Below, one piece after another: positions 18,773 to 25,434 of a DNA stretch of 64,000 bases; positions within the stretch are counted from its first letter, which is position 1; every line of letters starts with the position of its first letter. The notes below the pieces were generated by a model. That model saw only the letters and a list, made by a program, of their open reading frames with translations. It did not search any database and had not been told where the DNA came from. The position numbers were made by a program, and so were the translations under genes. This stretch comes from CAYUXU01 sp964489695 (GTDB taxonomy: Bacteria > Bacillota_I > Bacilli_A > Erysipelotrichales > Erysipelotrichaceae). The stretch spans positions 48,536-112,535 of the forward strand of contig CAZAZP010000001.1 in NCBI GenBank assembly GCA_964489695.1, read 5' to 3'.

Positions 18773-19372
18773 ATGAAGATTATTAAATTAGCTTTAGGTG
18801 AGTTGACAGCTAATTGTTATTTATTATTTGAGCAAAAACAGTGTTTAATTATTGACCCAGGAGCGGAAGCAGCTGTCATCAAAAAAAAAGTTGGTCCAAC
18901 CCCAGTGGCTGGAATTGTCTTAACGCATGGGCATTTTGATCACATTGGTGCCGTTAACGAGTTAGCAACTACTTATGGTTGTCTCATTTATGTTTCACCA
19001 GCAGATCAGCCTTTATTAAATAATCCAACTTTTAATTATAGTGACGCTTTAGCTTATCAAGTTACTCAACCGCTAAGTCTAATTACTGCTTCAACTTTAA
19101 CAATCGGACCGTTTCAATTTAAAGTTTATTTTACTCCTGGCCATACAGCGGGTTCAATTTGTTTGGAGTATAAAAAACATTTATTTACGGGTGATACGTT
19201 ATTTCAAGATGATGTTGGTCGCACTGATTTATATTCGGGCAGTGATGTAGCTTTATATCACTCATTAAAGAAACTTAAATTATTGAGTCCAGAGCTAAAA
19301 ATCTTACCGGGCCATGGACCAAACTCAACACTAGCAATCCAACTACAAACTAATCCTTACCTTAGGGATTAG
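18773..19372 (+). CDS. yqgX: MBL-fold hydrolase, YqgX/glyoxalase II-like
   Basis: Metallo-beta-lactamase fold with both metal-site motifs: THGHFDHIG, PGHTAGS, FTGDTLF and a final PGHGPNS. The length of 199 aa suits the small YqgX group, whose members sit just before comGA in Bacillus, as here. Activity as a hydroxyacylglutathione-type or other thioester hydrolase is a family guess. There is no strong ribosome binding site, so coupling to rpmG is possible. The stop codon lies inside an intrinsic terminator. Confidence 0.85.
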   Translation: MKIIKLALGELTANCYLLFEQKQCLIIDPGAEAAVIKKKVGPTPVAGIVLTHGHFDHIGAVNELATTYGCLIYVSPADQPLLNNPTFNYSDALAYQVTQPLSLITASTLTIGPFQFKVYFTPGHTAGSICLEYKKHLFTGDTLFQDDVGRTDLYSGSDVALYHSLKKLKLLSPELKILPGHGPNSTLAIQLQTNPYLRD

Positions 19373-19380
19373 TTTTTTTT
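19350..19380 (+). terminator. Intrinsic terminator overlapping the yqgX stop, upstream of comGA
   Basis: A CTAATCC / GGATTAG stem with an internal loop and eight T residues. Only 27 nt separate it from the comGA start, leaving no room for a full promoter between them. Confidence 0.85.
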
Positions 19381-19410
19381 CATCTAATGATATGACTAGG
19401 TGATTAGATG
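19381..19410 (+). promoter_or_regulatory. Hairpin enclosing the comGA start codon
   Basis: CATCTAAT (19381-19388) pairs perfectly with ATTAGATG (19403-19410), which contains the comGA ATG. The ribosome binding site (TAGGTG) lies in the 14-nt loop. It could limit translation of comGA. Confidence 0.5.
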
Positions 19411-20274
19411 TTAACTAAATTTGAAGCCTTATTGAAAGTAGCCTTTAAAAACCAAGTTACTGATATTCATTTTCAAAAAAATGATGATGAATATTCAATT
19501 GAAATGCGTGGTTTAAAAGGTTTAATTAGACAGCCTAATTTTCCTGACTTAGCGGAATTATTAGAATACTTAAAATATCGTGCCAATTTAGACTTAACTA
19601 ATTTAAATAGTCCGAAATCGGGCTCATTTGCTTATGTTTATCGGGGCCAAGAATATTTCTTTCGTTTATCCGTCATTTGTGGCTTACAAGCTGAGAATTT
19701 AGTCTTAAGAATTTTAAATGTAACTTATTTAAATGGAGTTTTATCAAAAGATCAAAAACAAAATGAGATATTTCAACAGATTACGGAACTTGAACATGGT
19801 TTAGTCATTTTTAGTGGTCCCACCGGTAGTGGCAAAACCACAACTTTGTATAATTTATTAAATCAGATGCCTAAAAGAAAAATCTATACTATTGAAGATC
19901 CCATTGAGATTTATTTCAAGCAATTAGTGCAAATCCAAGTTAATGAAACCCAACAATTTGGTTATGGTCAAGCAATTAAACAAGTATTACGTCATGATCC
20001 AGATGTCATCGTGATTGGAGAAATTCGCGATGAAATTGAGGCTAAAATGGCGGTTAGAGCAGCTTTTACCGGGCATTTAGTCTTCGCGACACTACATGCT
20101 AGTAGCTGTTTAGAAGCGATTCCGCGGCTGCTAGATCTAAATGTTGGTAAGTATGATTTATTGCATACTTTAGAATACGTGATTAATCAACGTTTAATTA
20201 CTTTGCCGGCTTTACGTTATCCCCAATATGAAATCTACGATAAACAAGCTTTACAAGCAGCTTTTAAACACTAA
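19408..20274 (+). CDS. comGA: Competence pseudopilus ATPase ComGA
   Basis: PilB/GspE-family secretion ATPase that powers assembly of the DNA-uptake pseudopilus at the inner face of the membrane. Walker A is GPTGSGKTT (137-145). The Asp box (TIEDPIE), Walker B (DVIVIGEIRD) and the His box (FATLHASS) follow. At 288 aa it lacks the long N-terminal domain of PilB, as ComGA does. First gene of the seven-gene comG operon; the start lies in a hairpin and directly after a terminator, which suggests controlled expression. Confidence 0.95.
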   Translation: MLTKFEALLKVAFKNQVTDIHFQKNDDEYSIEMRGLKGLIRQPNFPDLAELLEYLKYRANLDLTNLNSPKSGSFAYVYRGQEYFFRLSVICGLQAENLVLRILNVTYLNGVLSKDQKQNEIFQQITELEHGLVIFSGPTGSGKTTTLYNLLNQMPKRKIYTIEDPIEIYFKQLVQIQVNETQQFGYGQAIKQVLRHDPDVIVIGEIRDEIEAKMAVRAAFTGHLVFATLHASSCLEAIPRLLDLNVGKYDLLHTLEYVINQRLITLPALRYPQYEIYDKQALQAAFKH

Positions 20275-21178
20275 AGCTGATTATTTTATCTTAGAAAGGC
20301 TAAAACTATTGCTTGATAGTGGTTTTAGTCGCCAACAAGTCGCGCAAATTTTAGATTTGGCTGATTTAGAAAACCATCCAACATTAGTTTATTGGAAAAA
20401 ACGTTATCCAAGTTTGTTTGAGTTATTGTCTTTACGTGATTGTTGTGCTTTTATTTATAATTTTCAGCTATTTAAGCACGAAATTAGTCAAATTATCGTC
20501 AAAACTTTGTTTTATCCCTTAACTTTAATCTTAGCTGGTAATTTTGTTTTAATTTTTTTTCGGCGGTATTTTCTGTTACAACTAGATTTGGGACTTCCGC
20601 AAATTGCACAAGAAGTGTTATTTTATCAGAATTTGCTAAAAACTATTATGAACTTGCAAGTGGTGGTTTTACTTTTATTCCTGGTTATTCTATTAATCTT
20701 ACGCCAACCGATTATTCGTAATATGCTTTATCAATTATTTTATCGAAAAAAGCTTTTCTTGATTGTGGTCGATTATTTTACTTTGCGCTTTATGGTAATT
20801 TTTAATCATTTAAGCGCTTTAGGCTTAACAACCGCCCTTACTTTAAAAATTATGACGAAACTTAAAAATGAACGTATTATCTGCCATCTAGCATATGATT
20901 TTCAACAGCAATTAGAACAGGGGGCCTTTATTTTAAAAGCTATTCAAACTTTAAATATCAGTCAAATGATGAAAGAAGTGTTTGTGATTGCTTGTCATAG
21001 TCCTAGTAAACAACAAATATTGGAGGATTATTTACATGTTTTTCACACCGATTATTTAAAAAGTTTAGCGAAAACAGCTGCCATGTTTCAATATGTTAGT
21101 TATGTTTTTATTGGCATGATTATTGTTTTACTTTATCAGATTATTTCATTACCGTTACAAGCCATTAATTACTATTAA
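20228..21178 (+). CDS. comGB: Competence pseudopilus membrane protein ComGB
   Basis: PilC/GspF-like polytopic platform protein. Hydrophobic segments lie around residues 90-112, 135-160 and 285-310, with charged cytoplasmic stretches between them, the usual T2SF layout. 316 aa. It overlaps comGA by 47 nt and has no clear ribosome binding site, so it is probably coupled to comGA; a shorter start is possible. The sequence is diverged, and the call leans on topology and position between comGA and comGC. Confidence 0.85.
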   Translation: MKSTINKLYKQLLNTKADYFILERLKLLLDSGFSRQQVAQILDLADLENHPTLVYWKKRYPSLFELLSLRDCCAFIYNFQLFKHEISQIIVKTLFYPLTLILAGNFVLIFFRRYFLLQLDLGLPQIAQEVLFYQNLLKTIMNLQVVVLLLFLVILLILRQPIIRNMLYQLFYRKKLFLIVVDYFTLRFMVIFNHLSALGLTTALTLKIMTKLKNERIICHLAYDFQQQLEQGAFILKAIQTLNISQMMKEVFVIACHSPSKQQILEDYLHVFHTDYLKSLAKTAAMFQYVSYVFIGMIIVLLYQIISLPLQAINYY

Positions 21179-21187
21179 GGAGGATTT

Positions 21188-21490
21188 ATGCGAAAAGGCT
21201 TTACTTTACTAGAAATGGTAGTAGTTTTATTGATTGGAGCTTTAATTTTGTTGGTTTCGATCCCCAACATCAAAAAGACCATTGATATTGCGCAAACGCG
21301 GAGTTGTCAGAGTCAATTAAAGTTAGTTGATGCGGCGATAGTGCAGTATTTTATTCTCTATGATGAATTTCCGGATGGGATTGATCAATTAGTAGCGGAA
21401 GAATTATTATCAGAAAAACAAGCAAGTTGTTCCAATGGAAGTGAGATCATAATTTCAGATGGTAAAGCTGAACTTGAAGCAGGGTTTTAG
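21188..21490 (+). CDS. comGC: Major pseudopilin ComGC
   Basis: Prepilin with a short leader cut after Gly (RKG|FTLLEMVVVLLIGALILL), the Glu at mature position 5 and a hydrophobic helix. Two cysteines in the globular part (RSCQS and ASCSN) match the intramolecular disulphide of ComGC. 100 aa. The ATG follows AAGGAGG closely. It forms the shaft of the DNA-uptake pseudopilus once processed by a ComC-type peptidase, which lies outside this window. Confidence 0.95.
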   Translation: MRKGFTLLEMVVVLLIGALILLVSIPNIKKTIDIAQTRSCQSQLKLVDAAIVQYFILYDEFPDGIDQLVAEELLSEKQASCSNGSEIIISDGKAELEAGF

Positions 21491-21794
21491 TTTGCTCGAA
21501 ACACTTTTAGCTTTTGTTTTAATCCAAATATTTATTTGGCCAACGTTAGCACTTAATCAAACATTAATCGCTAAAATAAAAGCTCAAACAAGTTTATTGC
21601 AAATTACCCAAATCCAATATCGAGCATATCAAACTCACCAAAGTGCTTGTGTCATGGCTAAGTTATTTAGTAACGGTCAACCATGTTTTAACGCCGCTGG
21701 TAATGCGCGCCAAGCTCAAACTTATGTGCTTTTAAACATTAGTGGTTATCGCATTGTAGTTAATCTTGGGGCAGGCAAACACTATGTTAAATAG
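21459..21794 (+). CDS. comGD: Minor pseudopilin ComGD
   Basis: Type IV prepilin signal KQG|FSLLETLLAFVLIQIFIW with the conserved Glu. The remainder (111 aa in all) holds two cysteines and no other known domain. It overlaps comGC by 32 nt; an in-frame TTG at 21474 is an alternative start that would give the short leader typical of prepilins. The assignment rests on order within the comG operon. Confidence 0.82.
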   Translation: MVKLNLKQGFSLLETLLAFVLIQIFIWPTLALNQTLIAKIKAQTSLLQITQIQYRAYQTHQSACVMAKLFSNGQPCFNAAGNARQAQTYVLLNISGYRIVVNLGAGKHYVK

Positions 21795-21927
21795 GAAAGG
21801 CTTTTTATTACTCGAATGTTTAGTGTCTTTACTAATTTTAAGTAGTTTAGTTTTATTATTAGCAGATTTTGCTAGTAATTATCAGCGCTTTTCGCAAGTA
21901 TTAGCGAGTTTAACAACCGATGAATAA
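21784..21927 (+). CDS. comGE: Short minor pseudopilin, ComGE position
   Basis: A 47-aa reading frame beginning MLNRKGFLLLECLVSLLI. It shows a prepilin leader ending in Gly, then Phe and a Glu at mature position 5, and one hydrophobic helix, with almost no globular domain. It overlaps comGD by 11 nt and the next gene by 8 nt, like its neighbours. ComGE of Bacillus is about twice as long, so this is a reduced version or a simple helix-only pseudopilin. The tight overlaps on both sides argue it is translated. Confidence 0.75.
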   Translation: MLNRKGFLLLECLVSLLILSSLVLLLADFASNYQRFSQVLASLTTDE

Positions 21928-22315
21928 AGGTTTTTCCTTATTAGAGACCTTAATTGGTGTTTTATTATTTTCATTAGTCATCAATTTAGGTTTAAATATG
22001 TTTAAAATTATCAGTAATTTTGCTTTACCAGCTTATTTAGCGCAAGATATTTTAAGTAGCTATCAATTACAAAATATTTTAATGGTTAGTAAGAAGCTTG
22101 TTTTAGAAGATGAGGAATACTTGAGCTTTGAGTATTTTAATCATGAACGTTATTTAAAAGTCTTACCAGATAAATTAGTGATGGGGGAGGGGACCGTGAT
22201 TTATTATAATCAAATCGCTAATGGCTTATTTGAATTAAACGATCAAGCGTTATACTTTTCTTATCAACGCCAAGAAAAAACTTATCGGTTTTTAATTGGC
22301 CAACTCCATGAATAA
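21920..22315 (+). CDS. comGF: Minor pseudopilin ComGF-like
   Basis: Prepilin signal NKG|FSLLETLIGVLLFSLVI with the conserved Glu, then a beta-rich domain of about 100 residues (ending in FSYQRQEKTYRFLIG) resembling ComGF. 131 aa. The ATG overlaps the comGE stop. It is expected at the pseudopilus tip complex. Name given by order and shape. Confidence 0.8.
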   Translation: MNKGFSLLETLIGVLLFSLVINLGLNMFKIISNFALPAYLAQDILSSYQLQNILMVSKKLVLEDEEYLSFEYFNHERYLKVLPDKLVMGEGTVIYYNQIANGLFELNDQALYFSYQRQEKTYRFLIGQLHE

Positions 22316-22652
22316 AGGGTTTATCCTCTTTAATAGTTTAGTAATTTATTTTTTAGTCTTATTAATGTTAAATTATCAACTTAATTTACTATTATTAAAT
22401 TCTGAAGTTTTAAAGCAGCACCAAATTCAAAGTGATTGTTTAGCTTTACAAGCGCGGATTATCGATAAAATTGAACATGATTTACGTAAATACAAAGAAA
22501 AAGATTTTAAAGATCACCAAGGAATCGCTGATGTAGAGGTCCGTTATGATGATATCATTGTCTATTTAACGATCGCTGCGCCATGTGCGGTAAACATAAA
22601 GCTGGAATATGATGATTTTTCTTTAGGTTTTATTGATTTTACCTATTACTGA
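22308..22652 (+). CDS. comGG: Minor pseudopilin ComGG-like
   Basis: A 114-aa protein starting MNKGFILFNSLVIYFLVL, with a prepilin-like leader and helix but no Glu at mature position 5, as is typical of the K/GspK-like tip subunit. The ATG at 22308 overlaps the comGF stop; a TTG at 22296 would only lengthen the leader. Two cysteines (SDC, APC) could form a disulphide. Last gene of the comG operon. Confidence 0.78.
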   Translation: MNKGFILFNSLVIYFLVLLMLNYQLNLLLLNSEVLKQHQIQSDCLALQARIIDKIEHDLRKYKEKDFKDHQGIADVEVRYDDIIVYLTIAAPCAVNIKLEYDDFSLGFIDFTYY

Positions 22653-22667
22653 AACTAGCAAGAATTA

Positions 22668-22690
22668 TGTTATAATATTTCAGTAAGGAG
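22668..22690 (+). promoter_or_regulatory. Extended -10 promoter and ribosome binding site for efp
   Basis: TGT-TATAAT (TATAAT at 22671-22676) with AAGGAGAAG just before the ATG. Confidence 0.65.
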
Positions 22691-22696
22691 AAGCTT

Positions 22697-23257
22697 ATGA
22701 TTATTGTTAACGATTTAAAACCTGGCATGAGTATTGAACATGAAAATAACCTCTATTTAGTGTTAGATAGCTCCCATAATAAAACTGCGATGCGCCAAAT
22801 GATTATTAAAGTTAAAGTTCGGAATTTTCGGAGTGGTTCAATTACCGAATTATCTTTTACTGGTGGTGATAAAGTTGTTCCAGCCCATATTGATAAAGTT
22901 GAAATGGAATATCTTTATGATGCGGGTGATGCTTTAGTTTTCATGGATACTAATACTTATGATCAAATTGAAATTGCGAAAGAAAAATTAACTTGGGAAT
23001 TAAATTTCTTAAAAGCTAATGAAAAAGTTACTATTACAATGTTTCAAGGAGAAATTTTAGGCTTAGCTTTACCTGATAAAGTTGTACTTGAGATAATTGA
23101 AGCTGAACCGGCCGTCAAAGGGGATACCGCCACTGGTGCCTTAAAAAACGCCACCTTAGAAACTGGTTTACAGATTAAAGTACCTTTATTTATTGAAAAT
23201 GGTGAAAGAGTGATCGTCACAACCGCTGACGGCAAGTATTCTAGTCGCGAAAAGTAA
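22697..23257 (+). CDS. efp: Translation elongation factor P
   Basis: Rescues ribosomes stalled on polyproline. The three-domain pattern is clear (N-terminal KOW-like domain from VNDLKPGMSI, OB folds with YLYDAGDALVFMDTNTYDQ and the C-terminal KGDTATGA...VKVPLFIENGE) and the length of 186 aa is normal. The tip loop that normally reads PGKG is TAMRQ, so position 32, the modified Lys in Bacillus, is Met and Arg33 follows. The function may therefore use an unmodified loop or Arg33. It follows comG, as in Bacillus. Confidence 0.95.
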   Translation: MIIVNDLKPGMSIEHENNLYLVLDSSHNKTAMRQMIIKVKVRNFRSGSITELSFTGGDKVVPAHIDKVEMEYLYDAGDALVFMDTNTYDQIEIAKEKLTWELNFLKANEKVTITMFQGEILGLALPDKVVLEIIEAEPAVKGDTATGALKNATLETGLQIKVPLFIENGERVIVTTADGKYSSREK

Positions 23258-23273
23258 TATTAATTTAAAAATG

Positions 23274-23282
23274 TGTTATAAT
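23274..23282 (+). promoter_or_regulatory. Extended -10 promoter for the FMN riboswitch-ribU unit
   Basis: TGT-TATAAT with TATAAT at 23277-23282, 7 nt before the RFN element begins. Confidence 0.6.
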
Positions 23283-23288
23283 GTAGCT

Positions 23289-23392
23289 ACTTCGGGGCAG
23301 GGTGAAATTCCCGACCGGTGGTATACTCCACGAGCCTTAGGGTTGAACTGGTGAGACTCCAGTAGCGACAGTACAGTCTGGATAAGAGAAGT
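23289..23392 (+). ncRNA. FMN riboswitch (RFN element)
   Basis: The conserved RFN core is easily recognised: CTTCGGGGCAGGGTGAAATT, then CCCGACCGGTGG, GAGCCTTAGGGTTGA, ACTGGTGAGACTCCAGT, GCGACAGT and AGTCTGGATAAGAGAAG. The P1 arms are ACTTC (23289-23293) and GAAGT (23388-23392). A terminator and ribU follow. TTCGGG in the P1 region can pair with CCCGAA in the terminator (23407-23412), so FMN should promote termination and lower ribU expression. Confidence 0.97.
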
Positions 23393-23404
23393 ATTTTTCT
23401 AGCT

Positions 23405-23424
23405 AGCCCGAAAAGGGCTTTTTT
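23405..23424 (+). terminator. Riboswitch-controlled terminator before ribU
   Basis: AGCCC-GAAAA-GGGCT followed by T residues, 13 nt downstream of the RFN element: the expression platform of the FMN riboswitch. Confidence 0.9.
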
Positions 23425-23444
23425 ATTAGGAAGGGGTTAACCAT

Positions 23445-23996
23445 ATGCGCAAAAAAAGCTTTAAAATGACAATGATTGGCATACTTTCAGCATTCGCCTT
23501 TATTCTTTATTTCTTTGAAGTTTCCGTTGGTTTTTTATTTCCCAGCGCCGCATTTTTAACAGTTGATTTTAGTGATGTCCCGGCAATAATCTCAACTCTT
23601 ATTTTTTCACCGATTGCAGGTACAACAGTAGAATTAATTAAAAATATTCTACATTTTCTTTTCCTCCACAAAGATCCCGGCATTTCGGGCGAATTAGCTA
23701 ATTTTTTAGCGGGTGTAGCTTATCTTTGGCCCGTCTGGTGGGCGAATAAGTCAGGTTTTAAAACCAAACGCTTAATTATTGGGATGGTTTTTGGTACGAT
23801 TTTAAGTACGTTAGTGATGATACCGGTAAATTATTATGTGACGATGGAAATTTATGGCATTCCCTCCCAAGTGCGGATGGGTATGATTTTATCAACTTTT
23901 TCTCCTTATAATATTATCAAAGGGATTATGTTGACAGTGGCCTTGGTAGTAATTTATCCTCGGCTAGCGAAAATCATCGATAACTACATGAATTAG
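23445..23996 (+). CDS. ribU: Riboflavin ECF transporter S component RibU
   Basis: Substrate-binding membrane subunit that takes up riboflavin together with the shared ECF energising module (EcfAAT, outside this window). 183 aa with about six hydrophobic helices; the N-terminal signature GILSAFAFILYFFEVSV and the LTVDFSDVPAII...VELIKNILHFL block are typical of RibU. The ATG at 23445 follows GGAAGGGG. Control by the FMN riboswitch directly upstream makes the substrate assignment strong. RibF, which turns riboflavin into FMN and FAD, lies at 42.3 kb. Confidence 0.96.
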   Translation: MRKKSFKMTMIGILSAFAFILYFFEVSVGFLFPSAAFLTVDFSDVPAIISTLIFSPIAGTTVELIKNILHFLFLHKDPGISGELANFLAGVAYLWPVWWANKSGFKTKRLIIGMVFGTILSTLVMIPVNYYVTMEIYGIPSQVRMGMILSTFSPYNIIKGIMLTVALVVIYPRLAKIIDNYMN

Positions 23997-24018
23997 TACT
24001 TATTTATCGTTGATTTTT

Positions 24019-24043
24019 TGTTATAATGGGGTGTAGGAGGAAG
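24019..24043 (+). promoter_or_regulatory. Extended -10 promoter and ribosome binding site for the acidic membrane protein
   Basis: TGT-TATAAT with TATAAT at 24022-24027, and TAGGAGGAAG shortly before the ATG at 24047. Confidence 0.65.
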
Positions 24044-24046
24044 ATT

Positions 24047-24760
24047 ATGACTAACTTTTCGCGAGTGAAAAAAAACCAAATTTTATACGAAAAAATAAAA
24101 AGTGATGCGGAAGCTGAGTTATCATCCGATCAGCTTTTATCTTTCCCTAAACGCTTAAGCGATAATCTTAACCGAAAAGAAACTCCAGTTAATCCAGCTA
24201 ACTTTGCTAAACGCACCAAAGAGGAAGCTGAAACACCAGTTTTAGCAGCTGAAACGTTGGATAGTGATGCGTTAATCAAGTCGTTTATTCAAGAAGTGAA
24301 AAAATACAATATTAAAAGTGGTTTACGTACCGTTGAAGATACTAATTTAAACATTTTAGCGGAACTTGAATTAGATTTACCATTAACGATTAGCCCAACT
24401 GAACCAGTAACCACCAAAGTAACCCCAATCGATGATACTGATGAAGCAATTAATGAAACAAAAGCCCATATTTCTAATGAAATTCGTAAATGGTTAGAAC
24501 CAACTACTGAGGTCGAACTGAGTGAAGTGCTAGAACTTGACGAACCAACTATCCCAACCGCTGAGATAGAGACAGTCAGTGAACCAGCTGCAAGTGATGA
24601 AAGTCTAAAAGCAAAACAAATTTTTACAACACCTGAGATTAACGATCCGATTGAAAATGTCCCAGTTACACAAAGTTCCTATCTCGCATCATTATTCTTA
24701 TTTATTGGAGCATTATTTTTTCTAGTAAGTCTAGCTTTGTTTATTTATTGGATGATTTAA
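24047..24760 (+). CDS. Acidic tail-anchored membrane protein of unknown function
   Basis: 237 aa. A charged N-terminus (MTNFSRVKKNQILYEKI) leads into a long, low-complexity acidic region rich in Glu, Thr and Pro. A helical segment of about 35 residues (from ALIKSFIQEVKKYNIKSG) may be a folded or binding module. A single hydrophobic helix at the very C-terminus makes it tail-anchored, with the bulk in the cytoplasm. The ATG at 24047 follows GGAGGAAG. The place between ribU and cmk recalls the Bacillus ypbE region, but no LysM domain is seen. I do not know its function. Confidence 0.75.
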   Translation: MTNFSRVKKNQILYEKIKSDAEAELSSDQLLSFPKRLSDNLNRKETPVNPANFAKRTKEEAETPVLAAETLDSDALIKSFIQEVKKYNIKSGLRTVEDTNLNILAELELDLPLTISPTEPVTTKVTPIDDTDEAINETKAHISNEIRKWLEPTTEVELSEVLELDEPTIPTAEIETVSEPAASDESLKAKQIFTTPEINDPIENVPVTQSSYLASLFLFIGALFFLVSLALFIYWMI

Positions 24761-25434
24761 TGGTAGATAAGATGAAATTTAATATTGCTATTGATGGCCC
24801 GAGCGCTTCGGGAAAATCAACAATTGCGGAAGTTTTAGCCACGAAATATGGTTTAACTCACATTGATACCGGCGCTATGTATCGCTGTGTAGCCTTATAC
24901 GCCAAAGAACATGATTTAGATGTAAATGACGAAACCGCCATGGTAGGGGCGGTTGAGCAATCCAAAATTGAATTTGGTCCAGAGAAAACCATTTGGCTGA
25001 ACCAAATTGATGTAACTAACTTAATTCGGACGGAAGAGATCTCGTGGTTAGCTTCAGTCTTATCAAAACATGCTTTAGTGCGCGCCAAATTGGTGGAAGC
25101 CCAACAAACATTAGCGGCGGATAAGGGTTTTATTTTAGATGGACGGGATATTGGTACAGTGGTATTACCTGAAGCTGAGATCAAGATCTTTTTAACCGCT
25201 TCCGCTGCAGCGCGTAGTGAGAGACGTTATTTAGAATATTTATTAAAGGGTGAACAAGTAGCATATGACACAATTTTAGCTGAAATTGTGAAACGAGATA
25301 AACAAGATAGCTCGCGGGCTAATTCGCCTTTAAGACAAGCGGCTGATGCAATTGCACTTGATACTTCTGGCTTGTCCATTAGTCAAGTTTTAAAAGAAAT
25401 TGAATTAATTATTGCGACGAAATTAGGTGATTAA
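24760..25434 (+). CDS. cmk: Cytidylate kinase
   Basis: Phosphorylates CMP and dCMP. P-loop GPSASGKST, the TGAMYRCVALYA nucleotide-binding stretch, DGRDIGTVVLP, the lid FLTASAAARSERR and KRDKQDSSRANSPLRQA are all present. I take the ATG at 24760, which shares its A with the stop of the previous gene (TAATG); an internal ATG at 24772 is nearer the conserved start and is also possible. The cmk-der-gpsA-hup order is the Bacillus order, with the rpsA-like gene missing. Confidence 0.95.
   Translation: MVDKMKFNIAIDGPSASGKSTIAEVLATKYGLTHIDTGAMYRCVALYAKEHDLDVNDETAMVGAVEQSKIEFGPEKTIWLNQIDVTNLIRTEEISWLASVLSKHALVRAKLVEAQQTLAADKGFILDGRDIGTVVLPEAEIKIFLTASAAARSERRYLEYLLKGEQVAYDTILAEIVKRDKQDSSRANSPLRQAADAIALDTSGLSISQVLKEIELIIATKLGD

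Noticed and set aside
24858..25184. A 108-codon open frame on the minus strand inside cmk
   Set aside because: Shadow of a well-conserved gene with no ribosome binding site.
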